From NCBI RefSeq assembly GCF_030413595.1, contig NZ_CP129238.1, positions 3,844,001 to 3,908,000 on the forward strand: a DNA stretch of 64,000 nt, read 5' to 3'. This DNA comes from Planococcus liqunii (lineage in GTDB: Bacteria > Bacillota > Bacilli > Bacillales_A > Planococcaceae). The translations under genes were made by a program, and so were the position numbers. The notes below the pieces were generated by a model. The model was given only the letters and a program-made list of their open reading frames with translations, was not told where the DNA came from and did no database searches. Below, piece by piece: positions 41,243 through 50,297 of this stretch; the stretch's first letter is position 1; each line of letters starts with the position of its first letter.

Positions 41243-42322
41243 TCATTGAATCACCCAGTGCATGTCTTTCAAATCCACTGCCAACTGAACGGTCTGGCCC
41301 CTTGAAATGCGCTGTGCTTGCTGGCCGGAAAGGCTGCATTCCAGCTCCAGGCCACCCACCTCTACTTTGCATGTATAAAATCCGTGGTTGAACCGCAGGC
41401 CTTGGACAATGCCTTCAAAATTCCACCGGTCTTTACGGGAATCGTCAACATTGCCGTGCATCAGCTGAATGGTTTCTGCCCGAAGAATCAAAAAAGCCGG
41501 TCCGTTCAAGCCAGCTTCTGCAGCTGGAAAATCAAAGCCTGCGGATGTTGCTGCAAACCGGCCTCCCGCAATGGTGCCCGGAATGATATTTTTCATTCCT
41601 AAGAACGAGGCGACTTTTGTGCTGGCGGGCTGTTCGTACAGCTCTTTAGCGGTGCCGACTTGCAGCAGTTCTCCTTCGCTCATGATCCCGATCCGATCTG
41701 ACAGATGAAACGCTTCTTCGCGGTCATGAGTCACAAAAACCACTGTGACCCGGAGCTCTTTCTGGATGCGGCCGAGCAACTCCCTCATCTCTTCGCGGAG
41801 GCTTGGATCCAGCGCACTGAACGGCTCATCCATCAGCAACAAACGGGGATCCGCGACAAGAGCCCGGGCCAGCGCTACACGCTGCTGCTGGCCGCCGCTC
41901 AATTCATTTGGAAAACGGCTGCTGTATCCTTTCAGCCCAACATGGGAAAGCATATTTCGGGCACGCTCGAGGCGTTCCTTTTTGCCGGACTTTTGCATTT
42001 TCAGGCCAAAGGCGACATTGTCTTCCACCGTCATATGCGGAAAAAGCAGCGGCTGCTGAAAGACCATGGCAAACTTTCGAGCTTCCGGCGGCACTTTCGT
42101 TAAATCGGCATCTCCCACCCACAATTCTCCTTTGTCGGGCTCGAGAAGCCCGGCCACCAGCTTCAACAGCGTCGTCTTGCCGCAGCCGGATGGGCCAAGC
42201 AAAGAGAAGAACTCGCCTTCTTGGATGGCCAGATCAACCGGCTTTAAGGAAAAGGCACTGCTTCCGGCCTGCTGAAGCGATCCGTATTGTTTTTCGATAT
42301 TGACTATGCGCAGCTCACTCAC
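41243..42322 (-). CDS. ABC transporter ATPase (PotA/FbpC/YnjD-like)
   Basis: 359 aa. Walker A GPSGCGKT (43-50), signature LSGGQQQR (141-148), Walker B LLLMDEP (161-167) and FVTHD are intact, followed by a C-terminal TOBE-type regulatory domain (about 240-355). It powers import by the two permeases upstream and the lipoprotein. The order binding protein, permease, permease, ATPase follows iron/thiamine/polyamine-type importers. Confidence 0.92.
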   Translation of the reverse strand: MSELRIVNIEKQYGSLQQAGSSAFSLKPVDLAIQEGEFFSLLGPSGCGKTTLLKLVAGLLEPDKGELWVGDADLTKVPPEARKFAMVFQQPLLFPHMTVEDNVAFGLKMQKSGKKERLERARNMLSHVGLKGYSSRFPNELSGGQQQRVALARALVADPRLLLMDEPFSALDPSLREEMRELLGRIQKELRVTVVFVTHDREEAFHLSDRIGIMSEGELLQVGTAKELYEQPASTKVASFLGMKNIIPGTIAGGRFAATSAGFDFPAAEAGLNGPAFLILRAETIQLMHGNVDDSRKDRWNFEGIVQGLRFNHGFYTCKVEVGGLELECSLSGQQAQRISRGQTVQLAVDLKDMHWVIQ

Positions 42323-42326
42323 GTTT

Positions 42327-43151
42327 TCACTCCTCTACGGTTTTTACGGCCGCCGTTTTCTTATTGCGGTAATAACTCTTTAATGCGAAGTCCAGTCCCA
42401 ATAGAGCTGCAATCGCCATAGCGGCAAACACCAGCGAATAAGCCGAAGCGATTGCCGGGTCTCCTCCGCTGATAAATGGAAACAACAGAATCGGCACGGT
42501 CACCATCTGGCCGCTGCCAATGATAAATGTGATTAAATATTGGCTTAAGGAAATCAGGATGCTCAAACTGGCGCCCGCTGCAATTCCCGGCAGCAAATGC
42601 GGCAGCACCACGTGGTAAAAACGTGAAAATGCGCCGGCTCCAAGCATCCGCGCCTGGTCTTCCCAGTCGGTTGACAAGGTATTGTAGCTGATGATGACCG
42701 CCCGCACGACATACGGCAAGGTCGGAGAAATATGAGCCAGGACAACCCCTAAGATGGTCTCCGTCAATCCGAGGCGCAAAAAGGTCAGATGAATCCCCAT
42801 GACTGCCACAAATGGCGGAATGACAATCGGCGCAAAAAGGATGGCTTCCACCAGCCACTTGCCTTTTATTTGGTGGCGGACCAGTGCGTTGGCAGCAGGC
42901 ACGGCAAGCACTACGTTAACGGCGGTTACAATCAGGGCTATCCATAAACTCATACCGATGGCCCGAAAGGCATCCGAACTGCCGAACAGCACGTACTCCC
43001 AGGCCCGCAGGCTGAACGATTCCGGCAACACATGCGGCCATTGCCAGCCATAAGAGACGCTGGACAAGACCAACGGAATAAATGGGAAAACGATGAAGAA
43101 AAACAGGAACAGGAAGAACAAAGCTTTTGTAAAGCGTGTGAGACTTTTCAT
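42327..43151 (-). CDS. ABC transporter permease (second subunit)
   Basis: 274 aa with six membrane helices and the permease EAA-type loop DWEDQARMLGAGAFSRFYHVVLPHLLPGI (about residues 162-190). The start ATG at 43151 overlaps the upstream permease stop as ATGA with GAGGGGG 8 nt before, so translation is coupled. It ends 4 bp before the ATPase gene. Together with the next permease it corresponds to the two halves of E. coli YnjC. Confidence 0.9.
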   Translation of the reverse strand: MKSLTRFTKALFFLFLFFFIVFPFIPLVLSSVSYGWQWPHVLPESFSLRAWEYVLFGSSDAFRAIGMSLWIALIVTAVNVVLAVPAANALVRHQIKGKWLVEAILFAPIVIPPFVAVMGIHLTFLRLGLTETILGVVLAHISPTLPYVVRAVIISYNTLSTDWEDQARMLGAGAFSRFYHVVLPHLLPGIAAGASLSILISLSQYLITFIIGSGQMVTVPILLFPFISGGDPAIASAYSLVFAAMAIAALLGLDFALKSYYRNKKTAAVKTVEE

Positions 43152-44035
43152 CCATCCCACCCCCTCAGCACATTCCAGCGTTTGCTGAAGTAATAGACCA
43201 CCAGCCCCAGAAGAATCGTCAGAGACGCTAGAATGATATTGACCGCCAATGCTTCCGGCCGGTCAGCCAGCGTGCCGCTGGTATACAGCTGATACGAATA
43301 CACCGGCAGGACGCTCGGATAAGTGACGCCCAATAAAAAAGGAACTTCAAATGCCGAAAAAGTAAAGACGAACACGATGAATGTGGCAATGGTCCAGGCC
43401 GGCATCATCACCGGCAGCACAATGTCACGGATAAAATCCCAATTCCCTGCCCCGAAAACCCGCGAAACATCCCGCCAGGAGCGGTGAATCCGCGCCAAGA
43501 CTGGATACATCATCAGCGAAACGAACGGAGCTTCTTTCCAGGCATATGCCAGTATGATGCCCCACCCAAATGAATCGTTGACCAGCACAGGAAAATCCGT
43601 TATTTCATCAATCCACCCGGCAGAGGCTAAAATTTTCGATAAAAAGCCGCTTTGCATAAACAACAGCACCACAATATAGCCTCCAACAAGATGCGGAATC
43701 GTCAGAGGCAATTGAAACAGGCGCTGCCAAAACCGGGAGCTTCGGCCTTTTTCAGAAGCCTGCAGCATAAACAGCGCCACTGCCATCGCCGCACCTAAAA
43801 GAGCGGCAATCAGTGAAGACAATGCAGCAATCCGAAAAGTAAGGGCAAGGGAATCCCAGAATGCCTCGGAATTCAACAAATTGCGATAGGCGGCGATGCC
43901 AAAGCGGGTTTCGCCGATCGCCGGGAAATAGCCGAGGCTTTTCAGGAAACCATCAAAAAGCCCTCCAAAAAAAAGGAGGACAATCGTTGCGACGGCTGGA
44001 AACAGCAAGAGATATGGTTTAATCTTTTGCGACAT
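43148..44035 (-). CDS. ABC transporter permease (first subunit)
   Basis: 295 aa, six membrane helices and the EAA loop RDVSRVFGAGNWDFIRDIVLPVMMPA (about 188-213). The ATG at 44035 follows AAAGGATGG and overlaps the binding-protein gene by 17 bp; the open frame extends to 44065 but lacks a better ribosome site. Partner of the adjacent permease. Confidence 0.88.
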   Translation of the reverse strand: MSQKIKPYLLLFPAVATIVLLFFGGLFDGFLKSLGYFPAIGETRFGIAAYRNLLNSEAFWDSLALTFRIAALSSLIAALLGAAMAVALFMLQASEKGRSSRFWQRLFQLPLTIPHLVGGYIVVLLFMQSGFLSKILASAGWIDEITDFPVLVNDSFGWGIILAYAWKEAPFVSLMMYPVLARIHRSWRDVSRVFGAGNWDFIRDIVLPVMMPAWTIATFIVFVFTFSAFEVPFLLGVTYPSVLPVYSYQLYTSGTLADRPEALAVNIILASLTILLGLVVYYFSKRWNVLRGWDG

Positions 44036-45266
44036 TTTCCATCCATCCTTTTTCGATGATTTCAATATAATCCGATGAAAGTTCGGGAAGCCGGTTTTGC
44101 TCCAATTCTTCGATCGGCAATGTGGCAGCGCCTAAATCCACATCATTCATGGCTTGCTGCTGTTCTGCAGACAACTTTTCAAAATCCAAGGCGGATAAAT
44201 CGCCCCAGTTTTCTGGAGACAGTTTTGCCGTCTGTGCTTCAGGCGACATCATTTCGTTGATAGCCACCATCGCACCGGCTTTTTGAGACGAATTAAATGG
44301 AATCGACAAGTAATGGGTGTTTGCCAGTGTCCCGCCGTCAAGCACGTAAGTGCGGGTCGATTCAGGGAATCGGCCTTTCAGGACTTCACTGGCCGCAAGC
44401 GCCGGGTCATAGCTCATGGTCATCCACACTTCGCCGCTCGCAAACAATTGCTCCTGTTTTGCCAGGCTTTCCGGATAGGTTTCCCCTTCGCGCCACAGAT
44501 AAGGTTCAATCTCGTTCAAATACTGCCACATCGGTTCCATGCGCTTATCCAAGTCGGCTATTTCCGCTGCCGGCTGCTGGTATTGCCCATGCCCTCCTGT
44601 GGTTTCATAAAGCACATGGCGGATAAACGCACTGCCTGTAAAATCCGGCAAAGCCGGATATGTGAATTTCCCCGGGTTTTCTTTTGCCCATGCGGCCAGT
44701 TCTTCCATCGATTTTGGCGGATTTTTCACCTTGTCTTCATCGTAGACGAGGACAAATTGGGCTTTCCCCCAAGGCGCTTCCAAACCTTCTACAGGCTCGC
44801 CAAAATCGGCTGCGATTTCAGGCGCCTCCGGGTCGATGTAATCCTGGAAGTTGGGCAATAGGCCGGTGAAATCCCCCCACAACAAGCCATTGTCTTTGGC
44901 GGCTTTGAAATTTTCGCCGTTGATCCAAATAATGTCCATGCTGCCTTCAGTCTTGCCGGCTGATTTCTCATCCACCAATTGATTGACGAAGTCCTGCGCA
45001 TCGTTCACCGGCACCCGGTTCAATTCAACGTCATGCTCTTCCTGAAGGCGAGGAGCCACCCATTCATCCAGGTAGCGGTTGATGTTTTCATTTCCGCCCC
45101 ACATGTACATATTGACTTCCTGGCCGGTAGCCTCTTCGGTTACGCTTTTCCAATCGCTTTTTAGCAGACTGTCCGCTTCTTCCGGCGAGCTTTTTCCCGT
45201 TTCAATGGAGCAGGCAGCAAGCATGAGCACCAGCAATCCTGAAGCCATCAGTGAAATTTTCTTCAT
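44019..45266 (-). CDS. ABC substrate-binding lipoprotein (YnjB-like)
   Basis: 415 aa. The lipobox is VLMLAAC (Cys19). The mature part is a type II periplasmic-binding fold with ATGQEVNMYMWGGNENINRYLDEW (about 47-70), VNDAQDFVNQL, MDIIWINGENF and GEVWMTMSYDPA. The opening block and length match the YnjB group rather than classical PotD or iron proteins, whose acidic or tyrosine ligands are not evident. The substrate is unknown; it is first in the four-gene importer operon. Confidence 0.85.
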   Translation of the reverse strand: MKKISLMASGLLVLMLAACSIETGKSSPEEADSLLKSDWKSVTEEATGQEVNMYMWGGNENINRYLDEWVAPRLQEEHDVELNRVPVNDAQDFVNQLVDEKSAGKTEGSMDIIWINGENFKAAKDNGLLWGDFTGLLPNFQDYIDPEAPEIAADFGEPVEGLEAPWGKAQFVLVYDEDKVKNPPKSMEELAAWAKENPGKFTYPALPDFTGSAFIRHVLYETTGGHGQYQQPAAEIADLDKRMEPMWQYLNEIEPYLWREGETYPESLAKQEQLFASGEVWMTMSYDPALAASEVLKGRFPESTRTYVLDGGTLANTHYLSIPFNSSQKAGAMVAINEMMSPEAQTAKLSPENWGDLSALDFEKLSAEQQQAMNDVDLGAATLPIEELEQNRLPELSSDYIEIIEKGWMENVAKD

Positions 45267-45294
45267 TCGTCCACTTCCTATGTTCTTTGATAAA

Positions 45295-45957
45295 TTACGT
45301 TTTGCTTGCCGAATCGCTGAGCCGACTCCGCCTCTTCTGAAGCGCGAGTGGAACGCCCGCTACCATACTAAATAATACGATGGCCAGAATCACGATTTTC
45401 GGATTGCCGCTGACAAAACTGCTGCCTAAAAAGTTCAAGGCAAATGTTCCCGGAATGATGCCGATGACCGTTGCCAGTGCAAACGAGCCGAAGCGGACCT
45501 TTGCAACGCCAGCCGCATAACTGACCAGGTCAAAACTCAATCCCGGAAACAGCCGGAACAACAAGACATAAAAAAAGCCGTTTTGTTCCATCTGGGACTG
45601 GATTTTCCCGGCGCTGCCGGTCCACTTGGTTTTGCCCAGGCCGCCCAATTTTCGGGCCACGAAAAACGACAGAAACGCGCCCAGTGATGCGCCGATAACG
45701 GTGTAGAGGGTGCCCATCCAGGCGCCGAAGGCCAAGCCTCCAGCGAGGGACAGGATCGAAGCAGGAAAGAACAACAAAGGCCGGATCGTGTATGCCGCAA
45801 TGTATACGACGGGCGCCCATAGCCCGAACGACAAAATCCAGCTGCGGAGGCTGTCCACATCAAACTGGAGAACCGAGCGGCTAAACCAAACCGCAGCCCC
45901 CACAGCAAACGCCACCAGCAGCCATTTTCCCGCCTTTACAGCCCTATTCGTATTCAC
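45295..45957 (-). CDS. TVP38/TMEM64 (DedA-superfamily) membrane protein
   Basis: 220 aa with five to six membrane helices and the central VTT-type motif LSLAGGLAFGAWMGTLYTVIGASLGAFLSFFVARKLGG plus FRLFPGLSFDLVSYAAGVAKVRFGSFALAT. TVP38/DedA proteins are linked to lipid scrambling or small-solute exchange across membranes (E. coli YdjX/YdjZ). Its start overlaps the flavoprotein stop by 4 bp. Many bacteria have the two fused in one chain. Confidence 0.9.
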   Translation of the reverse strand: MNTNRAVKAGKWLLVAFAVGAAVWFSRSVLQFDVDSLRSWILSFGLWAPVVYIAAYTIRPLLFFPASILSLAGGLAFGAWMGTLYTVIGASLGAFLSFFVARKLGGLGKTKWTGSAGKIQSQMEQNGFFYVLLFRLFPGLSFDLVSYAAGVAKVRFGSFALATVIGIIPGTFALNFLGSSFVSGNPKIVILAIVLFSMVAGVPLALQKRRSRLSDSASKT

Positions 45958-47837
45958 GCGTTGCGGGTATGCGTTGAAATGCCGATATAGCGGTTTCTCA
46001 TTTCATTATAACGCTTGCGGTTGACTCCGGCATCTGAGTAGCCGACGCGTGAAGCGGACCGGAATTCGATTTGCTGGGCTGCATCATTAAAATAAAATTC
46101 AATGTCGTCTTTAAACTTCAATCCTTTCGATTTCGCAATCGCATGGACGTAGTTCTCTTGAACTTGAACGATCGATACGCCTTCATAGCCTTTCAGCATG
46201 CCGATCAAGTTTTTCTTCGCCTCTTCCTTGCTGCCATTGTAAGGCCAGGCCGGCACAAACTTGTCCGCTTTCGCCGACTGGGAAGAAACCGCGTTCGGTG
46301 TTGATGGAACTGCTTGTAAGCGGCCGTTTTCCACACCCAGTTTCGGCTGGATATTGTTTTTGATGGCCATGTTTGCGATGCTGATGCCGGCTGCTGCAAC
46401 CGTTCCATAGATCCCTATTTTTTTAGCTGGCAGTTCCCCGGCTTTTGCCTTGTTGAAAGTTTTGACGACCGGCTGGTTCAATAGGTTATCGACATAGACT
46501 TTCTTGCCGATTTTCACCAGCACTTCGCTGTAGGTCGGATACGGATGGATGACGCCTGATAATTTCCCCAAGTTGATGTTCAGCGACTTAATGGTCTGGA
46601 TTTGGCTGATGATTTCACCCGCACGGTCCCCCAAAATGCTGGCACCCAGGATGTAGCCCTTTTTATCCAAAATGATTTTCACTTTGCCGATGCTGTCTTT
46701 TTTCGTATTCGCCCGGTCCAAATCAGCGTAGTCGTGTTCATAGACCCGGATGGAATCGCCGTATTTTTCCCGCGCTTCTTCTTCCGACAAGCCGGATCTG
46801 CCTAGTTCCGGATCTGTGTATGTACACCAGGTGACATGCTCGTAGTCCATTTTTTTGTTGATCGGCAAGATGGCGTTTTGTGTGGCGGTAATGCCTTGCA
46901 CATTGGCCATATGGGATAATTGGTAAGGCCCGACAACGTCGCCGATTGCGTAGATGCCTTTGGCAGTCGTCTCCAGATGCTCATCCACTTGTATGCTCTT
47001 CGAATCGTATTGGACGCCTGCTGTTTCCAGCCCATATCCCGAAACATTCGCTTTGCGTCCAAGCGCCACCAGCAGCCCTTCTCCAGAAACAGTCGTTTCC
47101 TTGCCGCCTTTTTCAATGATCAAATCGATGCGGCTGCCTTCTTGATTTGCTTTCACAGCAGTAGCTGACGTATGGATCGTTACACCTTCATCAACCAGGC
47201 GCTGCTGGATCATCAAGACCAATTCTTCTTCGTCTTTCGGCAAAATCCGTTCAAATTTCTCGACAAGCGTCACTTTGACGCCTAGACGGTTCAAGGCCTG
47301 CGCCATTTCGACGCCAATCGCACCTCCGCCGAGAATGGTCATCGATTTCGGGAAAGATTTTTCCTTGAAGATGGTGTCATTTGTTAAATAAGATACTTTG
47401 TCGAGCCCTTCGATTGGCGGAACCATCGGCGACGAACCGGTGGAAAGAATGATTTTCTTCGCTTCAATATGCTCTCCGTTCACTTCTACTGCGTGTGGAC
47501 TTACAAATTTCGCATACCCATTGATGAAATCGATGCCGGATTTCTGCAGCACTTCAGGAGATTCGCCTGAATATACTTTTTGGATGATATCCTGGATATC
47601 TTTTAACACGGTTGAGGTATCAACTTTTAAATCCGGGGTGTATTTTTTGGCGTGGTGGACTTCTTCCGCGATGTTGATCAACGATTTGCTGGGAATACAG
47701 CCTGACCATGTGCATTCGCCGCCCGGCAGGTTTTTGTCGATCAATACGACTTTTTTAGAAAAGCCTGCTCCTGTAAAAGCAGCTGTCAATCCAGCTGCCC
47801 CTGCTCCAATTATTGCGATATCGTATTTCTTTACCAT
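45954..47837 (-). CDS. Mercuric reductase-like FAD oxidoreductase fused to DUF1499
   Basis: About 627 aa. Residues 1-465 form a complete pyridine nucleotide-disulfide oxidoreductase: GAGAAGL FAD site, redox disulfide in GGECTWSGCIPSK (Cys42/Cys47), NAD site GGGAIGVEMA, YAIGDV, and dimerisation domain with HPYPTYSE. A linker with a possible membrane helix (IGIYGTVAAAGISIANMAI) leads to a C-terminal DUF1499 domain: FKDDIEFYFNDAAQQIEFRSASRVGYSDAGVNRKRYN. There is no N-terminal mercury domain or C-terminal CC pair, so true mercury reduction is unlikely. The ATG at 47837 is preferred over one three codons earlier. Confidence 0.85.
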   Translation of the reverse strand: MVKKYDIAIIGAGAAGLTAAFTGAGFSKKVVLIDKNLPGGECTWSGCIPSKSLINIAEEVHHAKKYTPDLKVDTSTVLKDIQDIIQKVYSGESPEVLQKSGIDFINGYAKFVSPHAVEVNGEHIEAKKIILSTGSSPMVPPIEGLDKVSYLTNDTIFKEKSFPKSMTILGGGAIGVEMAQALNRLGVKVTLVEKFERILPKDEEELVLMIQQRLVDEGVTIHTSATAVKANQEGSRIDLIIEKGGKETTVSGEGLLVALGRKANVSGYGLETAGVQYDSKSIQVDEHLETTAKGIYAIGDVVGPYQLSHMANVQGITATQNAILPINKKMDYEHVTWCTYTDPELGRSGLSEEEAREKYGDSIRVYEHDYADLDRANTKKDSIGKVKIILDKKGYILGASILGDRAGEIISQIQTIKSLNINLGKLSGVIHPYPTYSEVLVKIGKKVYVDNLLNQPVVKTFNKAKAGELPAKKIGIYGTVAAAGISIANMAIKNNIQPKLGVENGRLQAVPSTPNAVSSQSAKADKFVPAWPYNGSKEEAKKNLIGMLKGYEGVSIVQVQENYVHAIAKSKGLKFKDDIEFYFNDAAQQIEFRSASRVGYSDAGVNRKRYNEMRNRYIGISTHTRNA

Positions 47838-47998
47838 GTTTACCATTTCCTTTCTGAGTGCTGAATTTTATATTTCAAACCATAAACCACGTTAAAGCGG
47901 TACAGCGCCTGCTGTTTCGGCACGTAAGTGCGATCGCGGGTTAGAAAACCGAACCTGATATATACTGGAATTATCTTATTAACGAAAAGGTGAAGCGG

Positions 47999-48580
47999 AT
48001 GCTCGATACACATGCCCGAAAACACGTGCAGCCATTAGTGGAAAAAACAGCTGATTTTCTTTTGAAAAGAGGATGTACTGCCGATGGCGTCACTAAAACC
48101 GCCTTTGTAATCGGGGTATCTTCCGGGCCCTTCATTTACTTGGACCAGCCAGTTTTGGCGGTGCTCGTTTTGTGGATCTCCGGCTTTCTTGATGTCGTCG
48201 ACGGCACCATGGCGCGGAAAACCAAACCGTCCCCCTGGGGAACCCTGTTGGATATTAGTTTTGACCGTCTGGTCGAACTCAGCGTCATTATCGGACTGGC
48301 GTTCCGTTTTCCGGATTCAATGTGGGCGCTGCTGCTTTTGAGCGCTTCCATTGTCATCGCCATGACCGTTTTCCTGACAGTCGGCGCCTTGTCTGATAAA
48401 AAAGGAATGAAATCCTTTTACTACCAAGCGGGGCTTGCTGAAAGGACAGAAGGCTTTATTCTGTTTACCCTAATGATTGTTTTTTCAACACATTTAACGA
48501 TATTTACGCTGCTTTTTTTAGCAGTCCAAGTATTTACGATCGGCCAGCGCATGGCCGAAGCTAGGCGCCTTTTGAAGTAA
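47999..48580 (+). CDS. CDP-alcohol phosphatidyltransferase (YnjF-like)
   Basis: 193 aa, four to six membrane helices. The catalytic motif runs DVVDG-TMAR-7-GTLLD-ISFD (Asp65, Asp68, Gly81, Asp85, Asp89), so all four metal-binding Asp are present; the spacer after AR is seven residues. It should join a CDP-lipid or CDP-alcohol to an alcohol acceptor in the membrane. The ATG at 47999 follows AAAAGGTGAAG at about 8 nt. It diverges from the flavoprotein gene. Confidence 0.85.
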   Translation: MLDTHARKHVQPLVEKTADFLLKRGCTADGVTKTAFVIGVSSGPFIYLDQPVLAVLVLWISGFLDVVDGTMARKTKPSPWGTLLDISFDRLVELSVIIGLAFRFPDSMWALLLLSASIVIAMTVFLTVGALSDKKGMKSFYYQAGLAERTEGFILFTLMIVFSTHLTIFTLLFLAVQVFTIGQRMAEARRLLK

Positions 48581-48596
48581 AGGAGAGATTCAAAGG

Positions 48597-49685
48597 ATGA
48601 AGACATTAACGCTGGTTGGAGGCGGACATGCACATTTGCATTGCCTGGAGCAATTGAAAAAAGAGCCGCAAAGAGACTGGCGGGTCGTATTGATTTCTCC
48701 TTCCCGCCATCAGTATTATTCCGGCATGTTCTCAGGCTATGCAGAAGGCATTTACCGATTGGACGACATCCGGATCGATCTGCAAAAACTTTGTGAACAA
48801 GTAGGGGCAATCTTTATCAAAGACCGAATTGCCGGTGTCGACGGACACAATAAAAGACTGGCCGGAACAAAAGGCGTTTACCCGTTTGATGTGGCATCTT
48901 TCGATATTGGTTCACAGAACGATATTCCGGCTGAATTGGCTGAGCGGGTTTCCAAGATCAAACCGAATTACCGGTTTCCGGAAGCCTTGTTGAAGTTTCG
49001 GGAAACCGCTTATCCGGTGATTGCCGGCGGCGGAGCTTCCGGAGTTGAAATGGCGTTTGCCGTATTGGCCTGGAGAAAAAAGAACGGCTTGCCGCCCAAT
49101 GTATCTTTGTTCAGTTCCTCTTCTTTGCTGTCTGGCCAAGGGGCGACAGCCGTCCAAAAAATTGAAGCCATTGCCAGGCAAAAAGCCTTGCCTTTTTTCA
49201 CTGATGAACGAATTGCAGCGATTGATGAACACTCCGTATCGACCCAAAGCGGCCGAACCTCTCCGCAATCGGATCTGCTCTGGCTGACCGGCCCTAAAAG
49301 CCCCGGCTTTTTCAAGCATTCCGGATTGAAGACAGATGCCGGCGGTTTTCTGCTCGTCAACGAATCCCTGCAGAGCCTGTCACATTCAGACCTTTTTGGC
49401 GCCGGCGACTGCATTGCCATTGACCGCTATCCTGCGCTTGCTAAGAACGGCGTCTATGCAGTCCGCCAAGGCTCTGTGCTTTGGAACAATCTGAAAAACC
49501 AGTTAGGCGGAAAACAACTAGCTGCTTTCACGCCCCAGAAAAATTTCTTATCCATCTTGTCTACAGGCGGGAGCGAAGCTTTTCTGATGTACGGAAAACA
49601 GGCTGTCCACGGAAAACTGCCTTGGATGCTGAAACAGCGGATCGACCAAAAGTTCATGCAGCGCTTTAAAACACTTTATGAATAA
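48597..49685 (+). CDS. FAD oxidoreductase of the SelD-fusion type (NDH-2-like)
   Basis: 362 aa. The opening LVGGGHAHLHCLEQL and VLISPSRHQYYSGMFSGYAEGIYRLDDIRIDL are characteristic of the flavoprotein domain that elsewhere is fused in front of selenophosphate synthetase SelD. A second nucleotide site is VIAGGGASGVEMAFAV, and GAGDCIAI closes the FAD domain. No SelD part follows. It starts 16 bp after the CDP-alcohol transferase with AAGGAGAG, so the two form one operon. The electron donor and acceptor are unknown. Confidence 0.8.
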   Translation: MKTLTLVGGGHAHLHCLEQLKKEPQRDWRVVLISPSRHQYYSGMFSGYAEGIYRLDDIRIDLQKLCEQVGAIFIKDRIAGVDGHNKRLAGTKGVYPFDVASFDIGSQNDIPAELAERVSKIKPNYRFPEALLKFRETAYPVIAGGGASGVEMAFAVLAWRKKNGLPPNVSLFSSSSLLSGQGATAVQKIEAIARQKALPFFTDERIAAIDEHSVSTQSGRTSPQSDLLWLTGPKSPGFFKHSGLKTDAGGFLLVNESLQSLSHSDLFGAGDCIAIDRYPALAKNGVYAVRQGSVLWNNLKNQLGGKQLAAFTPQKNFLSILSTGGSEAFLMYGKQAVHGKLPWMLKQRIDQKFMQRFKTLYE

Positions 49686-49709
49686 GCCAAGCCTTCTTTA
49701 TGGAAAAGC

Positions 49710-49755
49710 AAAGAACGTCCGCACCGGTTTCCAATCCTCGGCGAACGTTCTTTTT
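49710..49755. terminator. Terminator between convergent FAD oxidoreductase and VOC genes
   Basis: AAGAACGT…GCG pairs with the same in reverse (AAGAACGTCCGC / GCGAACGTTCTT), then TTTTTG. Confidence 0.75.
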
Positions 49756-49784
49756 GTCCTTTTTTCACTTATAAATTCTTTGCG

Positions 49785-50165
49785 CTATGCCTTTTTCTCC
49801 ATCACTGCAAAATAATTCTCTTCCCGGTCAGCGAAATTGAACACACGCCCAAATGGCATGTCATCAATTTCACCAACGGTAATGCCTTGTTCCGACAGGC
49901 GGCTATGCAATTGATCGAGCTGGTCCGTATAAAACATCAGCGAAGGCGTTCCCAGGTTCAAGCCTGGCGACATGCTCGCGACAGCTTCTTTGTTATGTAG
50001 AACAAGCGTTGTGCCAGCTCCGCTATTCGGCGCAACTTCAACCCATCTCATGCCGCCTGTTGCCTGTTCTGCAACCACTTGAAAACCGACTGCCTCCGTC
50101 CAAAACCGTTTAGCCTCCTCCTGGTCATTGACATACAGCATCACTTGCCCAAGTTTATCGATCAT
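49785..50165 (-). CDS. VOC (glyoxalase/bleomycin resistance) family protein
   Basis: 126 aa, two beta-alpha-beta-beta-beta modules: MIDKLGQVMLYVNDQEEAKRFWTEAVGFQV at the start and SLMFYTDQLDQLHSRLSEQGI in the second half. VOC proteins bind metals and small molecules; the function cannot be assigned. A GGAGGG ribosome site precedes the ATG. Unrelated in detail to the VOC protein at 54052. Confidence 0.85.
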   Translation of the reverse strand: MIDKLGQVMLYVNDQEEAKRFWTEAVGFQVVAEQATGGMRWVEVAPNSGAGTTLVLHNKEAVASMSPGLNLGTPSLMFYTDQLDQLHSRLSEQGITVGEIDDMPFGRVFNFADREENYFAVMEKKA

Positions 50166-50254
50166 TGGTTTTCCCTCCTCCGTTAATTAAACATATATAT
50201 CCAGAATATTAAAACAATTAAACGAACATGTAAACAACTTCTCGATGAATAAAA

Positions 50255-50291
50255 AAAGAACTTTCATCCCGAAAAGGAATGAAAGTTCTTT
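50255..50291 (-). terminator. Terminator of mqo
   Basis: AAAGAACTTTCAT / ATGAAAGTTCTTT with loop CCCGAAAAGGA, then T7 on the minus strand; it lies 7 bp after the mqo stop. Confidence 0.9.
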
Positions 50292-50297
50292 TGCGTA

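Noticed and set aside
45954..47837. Calling the flavoprotein mercuric reductase (merA)
   Set aside because: It has the CxxxxC disulfide but no N-terminal heavy-metal domain, no C-terminal cysteine pair and no mer genes nearby.
48597..49685. Calling the FAD protein selenide, water dikinase (SelD)
   Set aside because: Only the flavoprotein half of SelD fusions is present; the SelD catalytic domain is absent.
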